A stretch of 64,000 nt of DNA. Origin: Robertkochia aurantiaca (GTDB lineage Bacteria > Bacteroidota > Bacteroidia > Flavobacteriales > Flavobacteriaceae). Made by a program: the position numbers and the translations under genes. The notes under the pieces were generated by a model. It worked only from the letters and a program-made list of their open reading frames with translations, was not told the DNA's origin and made no database searches. Of the stretch, positions 26,429 through 34,203 are shown in pieces. How positions within the stretch are numbered: position 1 is the stretch's first letter; each line of letters begins with the position of its first letter. The DNA is taken from contig NZ_JAINZS010000002.1 in assembly GCF_020166495.1 (NCBI RefSeq), forward strand, positions 186,001 to 250,000. The letters run 5' to 3'.

Positions 26429-27388
26429 TTAGTTTCCGGGAGTCGGATAATACCCTTCCTCCGGAATTTCAATAAAATATTTTTTACGGGAGGCGTTGTT
26501 CAGGTGTGCCTCTCTGAGCCATGGGTTATGAATTTTCAAAACTTTATAAGTGATCCCGAATTCCTTGGCGAAATCAGCAAAATCGGTTACTGCGGTATCT
26601 ACCGCCACCTTCTTCACCGGAATGGGCTCATAAAGGTCTTTTTCACCCAGCTGAAAACCGTATTTCTCAGGATGGGAAAGGATCTCTTTCAATGCCAGTA
26701 TTCTGAAGACATACCTGCCGGTTTCTTCTCCCAGCAATACATCGTAATAATTCTCCACTTTCTGACGCTCGAGCTGTTTGTGCATACCAAACTGTCCTGC
26801 GTTATACGCCGCTGCCGCCATCGTCCAGCTTCCGAATCTTTCATGTGCTTTTTTCAAATATTCACAGGCAACTGCGGTCGATTTCTCGAGGTGGTAACGC
26901 TCATCGACATTGTCGTTGACCTCCAGCCCGTATTCCCTTCCGGTACCTGACAGGATTTGCCAGAAACCTCTGGCTCCTGCCGGAGAAACGGCATTGGTAA
27001 GCCCGCTCTCGATCACGGCCAGATATTTAAAATCGTCGGGCACGTTATGTTTTTTAAGAATAGGCTCGATCACGGGAAAATATTTGTTGGCGCGCTTGAA
27101 CAATAACAGCGCATTTGACTGCCAGTAGGTATTTACCAGCAATTCACGATCAAGTCTTTCATACACATCAGGATCATCTAAAGGAACTTCCTCTCCTGCG
27201 AAATCAATTCCTTCCGGAATTTCCAGGGCTGATATCTGATATCCACCCCCCCGGCTCACACCGGTATTTTCGGAGATATTCGGCCCGGAACTCGATCCGG
27301 CACCATCTGATTGTACGGCATTGATAAAAACGGTGGCCACGATGACCACTCCGGCAATAAACATTAAATTCTTCAGGTCCCTCATCAT
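26429..27388 (-). CDS. Lytic transglycosylase (SLT domain) with a LysM-like tail
   Basis: 319 residues, with an N-terminal hydrophobic anchor. The SLT domain spans about 110-240, with catalytic Glu in AVIESGLTNAVSPAGARG, then FWQIL and AAAAYNAGQFG. A C-terminal segment (FAKEFGITYKVLKIHNPWLREAHLNN) resembles a LysM module for glycan binding. This fits MltD-type enzymes that cleave peptidoglycan to 1,6-anhydromuropeptides in the periplasm. MMRD at the start allows two Met starts. Confidence 0.9.
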   Translation of the reverse strand: MMRDLKNLMFIAGVVIVATVFINAVQSDGAGSSSGPNISENTGVSRGGGYQISALEIPEGIDFAGEEVPLDDPDVYERLDRELLVNTYWQSNALLLFKRANKYFPVIEPILKKHNVPDDFKYLAVIESGLTNAVSPAGARGFWQILSGTGREYGLEVNDNVDERYHLEKSTAVACEYLKKAHERFGSWTMAAAAYNAGQFGMHKQLERQKVENYYDVLLGEETGRYVFRILALKEILSHPEKYGFQLGEKDLYEPIPVKKVAVDTAVTDFADFAKEFGITYKVLKIHNPWLREAHLNNASRKKYFIEIPEEGYYPTPGN

Positions 27389-27423
27389 TACATATGTTTG
27401 CGATAAATATACAAATAGATCTG

Positions 27424-28089
27424 TTAATCGTTAAGAATCAGATCGGGAAGATTTTTATTGAACCAGCGAAATTTTTGTATGATCATGGCATGAGTTCCTC
27501 CTTTTACCTGTATGCAGTCTGAAATGTTCGAACAGGGAAAAACAGCATCCTTATCTCCCTGAATATGAACCACTGGTGTCTGACATGGCTTCCCCTGCCA
27601 GTTTACCACCTTGTCGATAGACCAGTCTAGATAGTGCTTATCTCTCACAGAAAGATACTTCTCATATAAGGCCAGTCTCTTGTTCAGACCTTCCCCAAAT
27701 GCATATTTGGCCAGCAGTTCCACATTATTGACTAATCCTGTAGGCAGGAGTTTATGCGCCTTGGTATACCGGGCAAAGATCATTTTTTTCGGAAGTTCCG
27801 ACTGTTGCTTAACACTGCTTATCACGATCACCTTCCTCGCAGGTACAAGCCTGGAAACCTCCTGCATGAGAATACCCCCGAAGGAAACACCCACAAGTAC
27901 CGAATTTTCATGTTTGATGAGCTTGCTCATGCGCCTGGCATATTCATCAAGCGATTCGTTCTTGCCCGGTAGCTCCCACTCGAGAAAGTGCATTTTAAAG
28001 GGCGGATCAGGCAGTTCGATATGCTCGAAGATCTTTTGATTTGCAGCCATTCCGGGCATGAAATAAACGTGAATTACATCCTCCTCCAT
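27424..28089 (-). CDS. Alpha/beta hydrolase
   Basis: 221 residues from MEEDVIHVYFMPGMAA; the open frame upstream has no domain features and was excluded. The nucleophile Ser is in VGVSFGG (about residue 68), and the C-terminal VHIQGDKDAVFP and KGGTHAMI supply the Asp and His of the triad. No signal peptide. VISSVKQQSELPKKM and a small helical cap follow the nucleophile strand. It resembles uncharacterised bacteroidotal hydrolases, and the substrate is unknown. It precedes the lytic transglycosylase gene by 35 bp. Confidence 0.82.
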   Translation of the reverse strand: MEEDVIHVYFMPGMAANQKIFEHIELPDPPFKMHFLEWELPGKNESLDEYARRMSKLIKHENSVLVGVSFGGILMQEVSRLVPARKVIVISSVKQQSELPKKMIFARYTKAHKLLPTGLVNNVELLAKYAFGEGLNKRLALYEKYLSVRDKHYLDWSIDKVVNWQGKPCQTPVVHIQGDKDAVFPCSNISDCIQVKGGTHAMIIQKFRWFNKNLPDLILND

Positions 28090-28277
28090 AAAGCAGAATC
28101 TTGTAACATAATGATTTAGGTAATTTTTCGTAACTTTGTTTGGCAATTTAACGATAATTCCACTCCAATCATCCAAAAAAATCCTGAGCTGCAGATCTGA
28201 CAAACACCGGAAAGATCTGTCAAAGGTTCAGACAGACCAATGCGGAAACAAAACTGAAGTATATAAACCTCGTAATA

Positions 28278-28571
28278 ATGAATGAAGTAGTAATTAATGA
28301 CAACGAATTTTTGCGTCAGTTTGAAACTGAAGTAGAAGGCAAACTTGCCAAAATCGAGTATGCCTCTCAGGAACGTAAAATATTCCTGACAAAGCTTGTC
28401 ATTCCTGAAGAAGTGGAGGATCCTGAATTTAAAGATGCCTTCATCTCGGCAGTAATGAACCTCATTGAGGAGAAAAACCTTAGTGTGGTACCCACGAGTC
28501 CGCAAATAGCCGGATTCCTGAGAAGACATAAAGAATACCGCGATCTGCTGCCAGTAGGGATTCGGATCTGA
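28278..28571 (+). CDS. Small GNAT-like protein (COG2388-type), cofactor loop degenerate
   Basis: 97 residues. The pattern FETEVEGKLAKIEYASQERKIFLTKLVIPEEVE...NLIEEKNLSVVPTSPQIAGFLRRHKEYRDLL follows the short GNAT family (YjdJ/GTN10-like), with the terminal SPQIAGFLRRHKEY box well kept. The acetyl-CoA loop R/Q-G-x-G is replaced by EDPEFKD. It may therefore bind no acetyl-CoA, or bind it differently. It is monocistronic, ahead of a good terminator. Confidence 0.72.
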   Translation: MNEVVINDNEFLRQFETEVEGKLAKIEYASQERKIFLTKLVIPEEVEDPEFKDAFISAVMNLIEEKNLSVVPTSPQIAGFLRRHKEYRDLLPVGIRI

Positions 28572-28578
28572 TGAAACC

Positions 28579-28604
28579 ACCTCACCTTCGGGTGAGGTTT
28601 TTTT
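28579..28604 (+). terminator. Rho-independent terminator
   Basis: ACCTCACC / GGTGAGGT stem closed by the stable TTCG tetraloop, followed by seven T. It overlaps the last codon of the convergent mtaB. Confidence 0.92.
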
Positions 28605-29961
28605 ATGTCATTTCAACACTTTCGCCTGCATTCACAAACTCGAATCGAACCAGTCCGTCGTCATCGATACGACTGAGTTCAACCTCCCTGAGGGTATTGA
28701 CAAGTGCAGGATCCCATGGTGCTTTCACTTTTACGTAATTTTCCGTGAATCCGTGAACATACCCTTTTTTATTCTCCCCTTCGAAAAGTACCGTTCTGCG
28801 GGTACCCAGCTGTTGCTCGTAAAAGGCTCTGCGCTTTTTGGCCGATAACCCTCTCAGCATCTTACTCCTTTTTGCGCGCACCTTTTTGGGCACCACTCCT
28901 TCCATTTCGGCCGCCAGGGTATTGTCTCTTTCTGAATAAGTAAATACGTGCAGGTAAGAAATGTCGAGTTCGTTCAGGAAATGATAGGTCTCGAGGAAAT
29001 GCTCGTCGGTTTCTCCGGGAAAGCCTACGATCACATCTACACCGATACAGGCATGTGGCATGACTTCCCTGATGGCTGCCACCCTGTCCTGGTAAAGCTC
29101 TCTTTTATACCTTCTGCGCATGGCAGCCAATATATCATTGCTCCCGCTTTGTAACGGAATATGAAAATGCGGAACAAAGGTACGGCTGGATGCCACGAAT
29201 TTGATGGTTTCATTTCGAAGCAGATTCGGCTCGATGGAAGAGATCCGAAGGCGTTCGATACCCGCCACCTGATCAAGAGCCGTTACCAGCTCAAAAAATG
29301 TATGCTCGTGTCGCTTATTGCCGAACTCACCTTTGCCGTAATCACCGATATTAACACCGGTCAGAACGATTTCTTTAATATCCTGGGCTGCGATCTCAGC
29401 GGCGTTCTTTAAAACGTTTTCAAGAGTATCACTGCGCGAGATACCACGGGCAAGCGGGATGGTACAGTAGGTACATTTATAATCACAGCCATCCTGAACC
29501 TTCAGGAAAGCCCGGGTGCGGTCACCTATGGAATAACTTCCCACATAAAAATCGGCTTCCTGTATCTCACAACTATGCACCTCACCGAAATCATTCTTGC
29601 TAAGGTCGTTCAGGTAATCGGTAATCTTAAACTTTTCGGTAGCTCCCAGCACCAGGTCGACTCCATCTGTAGCTGCCAGCTCCTCCGGCTTAAGCTGAGC
29701 ATAGCAACCCACTGCGGCTATAAAGGCTTCAGGGTTTGATTTCTGAGCCTGCTTCACGATCGAACGGAATCGCTTATCGGCATTTTCAGTAACCGAACAG
29801 GTGTTGATCACATAGATGTCTGCCGGGGTACCGAATTCAACACGGTCAAAGCCTTCATCTTCGAAACTCCTGGCTATAGTGGAGGTTTCTGAAAAATTAA
29901 GCTTACATCCAAGTGTGTAAAACGCTACTTTCTTATTATTCTTCATTCCGTTCTGATTCAT
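28603..29961 (-). CDS. mtaB: tRNA t6A37 methylthiotransferase MtaB
   Basis: 452 residues. A radical-SAM methylthiotransferase that converts t6A37 to ms2t6A37 in tRNAs reading ANN codons. The N-terminal MTTase domain has GCKLNFSET, NTCSVTENAD and VGCYAQ, whose three Cys bind the accessory cluster. The radical-SAM motif CDYKCTYC is near residue 155, and a TRAM domain lies at the C-terminus. Closer to the MtaB/YqeV type (short, GCKLN) than to MiaB or RimO. Start alternatives are Met1 and Met6. TATATTTG lies about 40 bp upstream (30000-30007), a likely -7 element. Confidence 0.94.
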   Translation of the reverse strand: MNQNGMKNNKKVAFYTLGCKLNFSETSTIARSFEDEGFDRVEFGTPADIYVINTCSVTENADKRFRSIVKQAQKSNPEAFIAAVGCYAQLKPEELAATDGVDLVLGATEKFKITDYLNDLSKNDFGEVHSCEIQEADFYVGSYSIGDRTRAFLKVQDGCDYKCTYCTIPLARGISRSDTLENVLKNAAEIAAQDIKEIVLTGVNIGDYGKGEFGNKRHEHTFFELVTALDQVAGIERLRISSIEPNLLRNETIKFVASSRTFVPHFHIPLQSGSNDILAAMRRRYKRELYQDRVAAIREVMPHACIGVDVIVGFPGETDEHFLETYHFLNELDISYLHVFTYSERDNTLAAEMEGVVPKKVRAKRSKMLRGLSAKKRRAFYEQQLGTRRTVLFEGENKKGYVHGFTENYVKVKAPWDPALVNTLREVELSRIDDDGLVRFEFVNAGESVEMT

Positions 29962-30085
29962 TAGCAGATACCTTTTTTAAAGGATTCGCAAAAAGTGCAC
30001 AAATATACTCAGTAATTCCGGTTTGAAAAAATAGTGACCCAAAAGCCTTTGAAACTCATTATCAAAAACTTAGCTGGGCCTCAAC

Positions 30086-30757
30086 TCATTGCTTGATAAG
30101 CCCTAAGGTGAAGCAATATTGTGAAAGTCCGTAAAGAAACAGGGTGAGTACCCCTCCGAAAGACAAGGGCAACATCTGCGGACGAAAGACCAGTATGGTT
30201 TCTGAAACTAGAAACAGAACCGCTCCGCTAAAAATAAGCCAGAAACTGAGAGAGTTCACACGGTCTTGCCTGAGGAAAGCCGAATTCAGCATCAGCAAAG
30301 CCAGAACCAGATATAGATAGGCAGATAAATGTACCTCTCCGGGAAGATCATACAAAAAATAAAGCACTGCCATGGAATACAAAAGAGCAAATACCAAAAA
30401 CGGAAGCATATGATCGATATCAAAAGCTGCACGATTCAGAAAGGCAAGGCTGTACGCAAGCTTGGCAACTATGATAAACAGGAGACCGTAAACCAGTAAG
30501 GACCAGTTCACATCGTAAACAACGAGTATCTCTCCGGCGAAAAAAGAAAGTAAACCCAGAATAAGAAGCCCCTTTTCGAGCGGCTGCAATGCATGATCCC
30601 GGCTTAGAAAGAATATCAGCAAGACCGATAATAACAGCAGTTTGGTCACATAGCCATAGAAAAAGGATGACGGATATGCCGTAAGGGCAATATCCAGGCA
30701 TAATAACAGCCCAAAGCAGATGCCGAAACACCTCTCTTTAATGGTCAATCCTAACAT
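30086..30757 (-). CDS. YhhN-like multi-pass membrane protein (lysoplasmalogenase family)
   Basis: 223 residues with about eight transmembrane helices and almost no soluble part. The pattern YVTKLLLLSVLLIF, LLSFFAGEILVVY, AKLAYSLAFL and the late LIFSGAVLFLVSETILVF resembles YhhN/TMEM86, whose members hydrolyse the vinyl-ether bond of lysoplasmalogens. In YhhN the conserved Asp in the 'GDxxL' helix and in 'SDxxLA' are replaced here by Glu (GEILV, SETIL). The family assignment is therefore tentative. Not obviously linked to neighbours. Confidence 0.55.
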   Translation of the reverse strand: MLGLTIKERCFGICFGLLLCLDIALTAYPSSFFYGYVTKLLLLSVLLIFFLSRDHALQPLEKGLLILGLLSFFAGEILVVYDVNWSLLVYGLLFIIVAKLAYSLAFLNRAAFDIDHMLPFLVFALLYSMAVLYFLYDLPGEVHLSAYLYLVLALLMLNSAFLRQDRVNSLSFWLIFSGAVLFLVSETILVFRPQMLPLSFGGVLTLFLYGLSQYCFTLGLIKQ

Positions 30758-30895
30758 AAATGGCAGGTATATAGGAACTTAAAAATAACACCCCGCCTTT
30801 TGGAAAAAGAAACTTGTCAGAATTTTTCGATAAATAGTTAAGAAATACCTGTTAAAACCTTAAAAGACCGACTAAGAACCCTCGCAGCTACTATT

Positions 30896-32071
30896 TCAGG
30901 ATTTACGCCATCCTGCCGTTTGCTCAAACACCTCCTGCAGTATTTTCTTATCGACTTCAGGAAGATTCATGCCCCTTCGTTGCATCATAGCTTCTGCAGT
31001 TTCAAAGGCCTTTACAGGTTTAAAGGTGGTGAAACCATTAGCACCGCCCCATGAGAAGCTGGGAATGAAGTTTCTGGGAAAGCCGCTTCCGAAGATATTA
31101 GCACTTACCCCTATCACCGTTCCGGTATTAAACATAGTATTGATACCGCATTTCGAATGATCTCCCATTATCAGGCCACAGAATTGAAGGCCGGTATGAG
31201 CAAATCCTTCCGTTTCATAACTCCACAGGCGAACGGGAGCATAATTGTTCTTCATGTTCGAGCTGTTCGTATCGGCACCTATATTACACCACTCCCCCAG
31301 TACAGAATTACCCAGGAACCCGTCATGCCCTTTGTTTGAATAGCCGAAAAGAACGACGTTATTGATCTCTCCCCCGATCTTACAGTGCGGCCCTGCTGTA
31401 GTGGCACCATAGATCCTGGCGCCCATCTTTACCACACCTTTCTCTCCCAAAGCAAAGGGACCCCTGATCAGGGTACCTTCCATCACCAGTGAATCCTTAC
31501 CGATATAAACCGGCCCCTGGGAAGCGTTAATGGTACAGTATTCCATTTCGACACCCTCTTCAAGAAAAACATTCTCGGCGGCGATGATATTATTAGTAGT
31601 GGAAATGGTCTGAGATTTCCTTCCGGCCGTAATCAGGTCGAAATCTGCTTCGATAGCCGCAGCATTCTTGCTGAAGATATCCCAGGTATGCTCAATACGC
31701 ATCACCTCCCCTTCAAATTCAACAGCCTCGTAATCATCGAGATTCACCTCCTCCTGACTTTCAGTAGCAAAGAATGCAATAACATCTTCTTCGTGAAAAA
31801 GTGCCTGTTCCGGCTGAAGATCTTTGATCAGCAATACCATCTCTTCATTGGGAAGGTAGGAAGCGTTGATGAATACATTCTCCTCCAACTCGACCATGGG
31901 AAACTTTTCCGCAAGATATTCTTCAGTAAGCGTTGTGGTGGTATTACCAAGATAGCGCTCCCATTTCTCACGGATGGTCAGTATACCCACCCTGATATCG
32001 GCCACCGGCCTGGTGAAGGTTAGCGGTAAAAGGGCATTGCGAACGGGACCATCAAACAATATATAGTTCAT
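30896..32071 (-). CDS. GlmU-like putative sugar nucleotidyltransferase (NTP_transf_4 type)
   Basis: 391 residues from MNYILFDGP; a Met 12 codons earlier is less likely. The N-terminal domain contains LLPLTFTRPVADIRVGILTIREKWE, characteristic of the bacteroidotal GlmU-like family, and lacks the classical LAAGxGTRM loop. The C-terminal half is a left-handed beta-helix of hexapeptide repeats (for example VYIGKDSLVMEGTLIRG, GGEINNVVLFGYSNKGHDGFLGNSVLGEWCNIGADT), as in acyl- and uridylyltransferases. It probably acts on a sugar phosphate. The reaction has to be inferred. Confidence 0.78.
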   Translation of the reverse strand: MNYILFDGPVRNALLPLTFTRPVADIRVGILTIREKWERYLGNTTTTLTEEYLAEKFPMVELEENVFINASYLPNEEMVLLIKDLQPEQALFHEEDVIAFFATESQEEVNLDDYEAVEFEGEVMRIEHTWDIFSKNAAAIEADFDLITAGRKSQTISTTNNIIAAENVFLEEGVEMEYCTINASQGPVYIGKDSLVMEGTLIRGPFALGEKGVVKMGARIYGATTAGPHCKIGGEINNVVLFGYSNKGHDGFLGNSVLGEWCNIGADTNSSNMKNNYAPVRLWSYETEGFAHTGLQFCGLIMGDHSKCGINTMFNTGTVIGVSANIFGSGFPRNFIPSFSWGGANGFTTFKPVKAFETAEAMMQRRGMNLPEVDKKILQEVFEQTAGWRKS

Positions 32072-32167
32072 CGCTGGAATTTTCTTTAAATATAAGGGAT
32101 TTAGCACAACAGCGAGTATCGAATCGACTAAAAGTCAGACTGTTGGGCTGAGGCTTTCAGCAACAAA

Positions 32168-32194
32168 AAAACCCCTGAATAAAACAGGGGTTTT
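32168..32194 (-). terminator. Rho-independent terminator of rpmE2
   Basis: AAAACCCCTG / CAGGGGTTTT stem with a 7-nt AT-rich loop and an extended A run on the plus strand (32165-32171). It acts on minus-strand transcription 19 bp after the L31 stop. Confidence 0.9.
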
Positions 32195-32213
32195 GCACGA
32201 TATATGTCGTGAT

Positions 32214-32465
32214 TTATTTTTTGAACTTCGCGTACTTGTTCTTGAACTTATCGATACGACCGGCTGTATCAACCAGTTTCGATTTACCGGTGTAATAGGG
32301 GTGTGACGATCTAGAAATCTCCAATTTTACCAAAGGATATTCTTCACCATCAACCTCAATGGTTTCTTTGGTTTGTGCAGTAGATTTAGTAATGAATACA
32401 TCATTGTTTGACATATCTTTAAAAGCTACCAATCTATAGTTTTCCGGATGTATACCTTTTTTCAT
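32214..32465 (-). CDS. rpmE2: 50S ribosomal protein L31 type B
   Basis: 83 residues beginning [20 protein letters not shown] and ending [31 protein letters not shown], the type B form without the zinc-binding Cys residues. Located on the large subunit, bridging to the small one. Monocistronic, with promoter and terminator both recognisable. Type B is the only L31 form in most Bacteroidota, so this does not imply a zinc-starvation paralogue here. Confidence 0.97.
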   Translation of the reverse strand: MKKGIHPENYRLVAFKDMSNNDVFITKSTAQTKETIEVDGEEYPLVKLEISRSSHPYYTGKSKLVDTAGRIDKFKNKYAKFKK

Positions 32466-32503
32466 CGTCGTCTGTCTTTATGCTTCAGAATTTTTTCGAG
32501 GTG

Positions 32504-32533
32504 CAAATTTATGAATTAATTTTACAACTCCAA
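32504..32533 (-). promoter_or_regulatory. Promoter of rpmE2 (-33/-7 type)
   Basis: On the minus strand TTG (32531-32533), a 19-nt spacer and TAAATTTG (32504-32511) match the Bacteroidota consensus exactly, with the same spacing as the rpmH promoter. Confidence 0.78.
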
Positions 32534-32628
32534 TAAATTACCGCGAATTTATTCTGGAATTAAATTATATTTTTACTGTAACAAATTTAAGCCTTCTGCT
32601 ACCTACTACCAATAAAATCATCAACTAT

Positions 32629-33150
32629 ATGGAAAACAATCAACCAAAAACTTCAAAGTACGCCCTGAACTACGGAATGCTCCTGGGGCTTATCAGTATC
32701 GTATTCTTTCTTATTCTTTATTTTATGGATCTTCATTACCAGGGAGGGATACCTGTACTGGTAGTGAGCCTAGTGATCCAGCTGGGTGTTATTCTGGCTG
32801 CTCTGCGTGCCTTCAAAACAGCTAACGGAGGATACATGTCTCTTGCAGAAGGCCTGAAAATCGGTGTGGGATTATGCCTTATCGGTGGGATCATCGGTAT
32901 TATCTTCAGTCAGATTCTCGCCAATGTGATCGATCCCGATATGATGCAAAAACAGCTGGAAATCGCCAGGGCCGATATGGCAGACCGGGGATTGAATCAG
33001 GAACAGATCGAGGCACAGATGGAAATGGCCAAAAAATTTCAAAAACCCTGGATCCAGGCAGCATTCGCCCTTATCGGCAGCCTTTTCTTCGGGTTTATAC
33101 TTACCCTGATCCCGGCTTTGGTCATGAAAAAGTCAGAAAGTGAATACTAA
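32629..33150 (+). CDS. DUF4199 membrane protein
   Basis: 173 residues with four transmembrane helices: LLGLISIVFFLILYFMDL, VLVVSLVIQLGVILAALRAF, GLKIGVGLCLIGGIIGIIF and the final AFALIGSLFFGFILTLIPAL. GGYMSLAEGLKIG between helices two and three is typical of DUF4199. A Met/Gln/Glu-rich amphipathic stretch separates helices three and four. In Flavobacteria this family usually precedes a GT2 glycosyltransferase, as here (40-bp gap). Function unknown; perhaps a partner of that enzyme. Confidence 0.85.
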   Translation: MENNQPKTSKYALNYGMLLGLISIVFFLILYFMDLHYQGGIPVLVVSLVIQLGVILAALRAFKTANGGYMSLAEGLKIGVGLCLIGGIIGIIFSQILANVIDPDMMQKQLEIARADMADRGLNQEQIEAQMEMAKKFQKPWIQAAFALIGSLFFGFILTLIPALVMKKSESEY

Positions 33151-33190
33151 ATTTATATCTTTGATCCTTGTTTGATATTTGATCATTTGA

Positions 33191-34138
33191 ATGGATATAT
33201 CTGTAGTAATACCACTACTGAACGAACAGGAATCATTAAATGAGTTACACGATTGGATTGTATCGGTGATGCAATCCAATCGTTTTTCTTATGAGATCAT
33301 CTTTATCGATGATGGCAGTACCGATGAATCATGGTTGACCATAGAGGAACTCAGCCTCAAGAACCCCCATGTGAAGGGAATCAGATTTATGAAGAACTTC
33401 GGAAAATCTCAGGCCCTGCATGCCGGCTTTAATGTCGCTCAGGGAAATGTGGTCATTACCATGGATGCCGACCTTCAGGACAGTCCCGAAGAAATACCTG
33501 AGCTTTACCAGATGCTGCTGGGTGAAAACCTCGACCTGGTCTCAGGCTGGAAAAAAAAGCGGTATGATTCGGTAATTGCCAAAAACATGCCCTCTAAGCT
33601 CTTTAACTGGGCCGCCCGTAAAACCTCCGGAGTCAAACTTCACGATTTTAACTGTGGTCTCAAAGCCTACAGGAAAGCGGTGGTAAAGACCATCGATGTG
33701 CACGGTGAAATGCATCGCTATATACCTGTACTGGCCAAAAATGCCGGGTTTAGCCGTATAGAGGAAAAACCGGTTCAGCACCAGAAACGAAAATATGGAA
33801 AGACCAAGTTCGGAATGGAGCGCTTCATCAACGGGTTTCTTGACCTGATCACTATCTGGTTCATTTCAAAGTTCGGCCGACAACCCATGCACCTTTTCGG
33901 GGCTCTGGGGGTACTCATGTTTATCATAGGTCTGGCATTTGCCGCCTACCTGGGGATCGATAAATTATTCATCAACCCCTTCGGCCGCCTCATCACCCAA
34001 AGGCCTCAGTTCTATATCGCCCTAACGGCAATGATCATCGGAACGCAGCTTTTCATCGCAGGTTTCCTGGGTGAACTGATTCTTCGCTTCAGAAGGAACG
34101 AAGAACGATACAAGATAGCTGCCCGTACAAATCTTTGA
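33191..34138 (+). CDS. Family 2 glycosyltransferase, DPM1/GtrB-like, membrane anchored
   Basis: 315 residues. GT-A domain with VVIPLLNEQESL, IDDGSTDES (about 41-49) and the DxD-type MDADLQDSPEEI (about 96). QRPQ and RFRRNEERY sit near the C-terminus, which has two transmembrane helices (about 237-255 and 278-297). This is the architecture of polyprenyl-phosphate hexosyltransferases such as GtrB. It transfers a sugar from a nucleotide donor to a lipid phosphate at the inner membrane. Likely co-transcribed with DUF4199 upstream; TATCTTTG at 33156 could be a separate -7 element. Confidence 0.88.
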   Translation: MDISVVIPLLNEQESLNELHDWIVSVMQSNRFSYEIIFIDDGSTDESWLTIEELSLKNPHVKGIRFMKNFGKSQALHAGFNVAQGNVVITMDADLQDSPEEIPELYQMLLGENLDLVSGWKKKRYDSVIAKNMPSKLFNWAARKTSGVKLHDFNCGLKAYRKAVVKTIDVHGEMHRYIPVLAKNAGFSRIEEKPVQHQKRKYGKTKFGMERFINGFLDLITIWFISKFGRQPMHLFGALGVLMFIIGLAFAAYLGIDKLFINPFGRLITQRPQFYIALTAMIIGTQLFIAGFLGELILRFRRNEERYKIAARTNL

Positions 34139-34203
34139 ATCTTTACCGGTACTTTTCCATAAGTTCCTGATTCTTAATTAAATTTGAAAAAAACACCGTA
34201 TTT

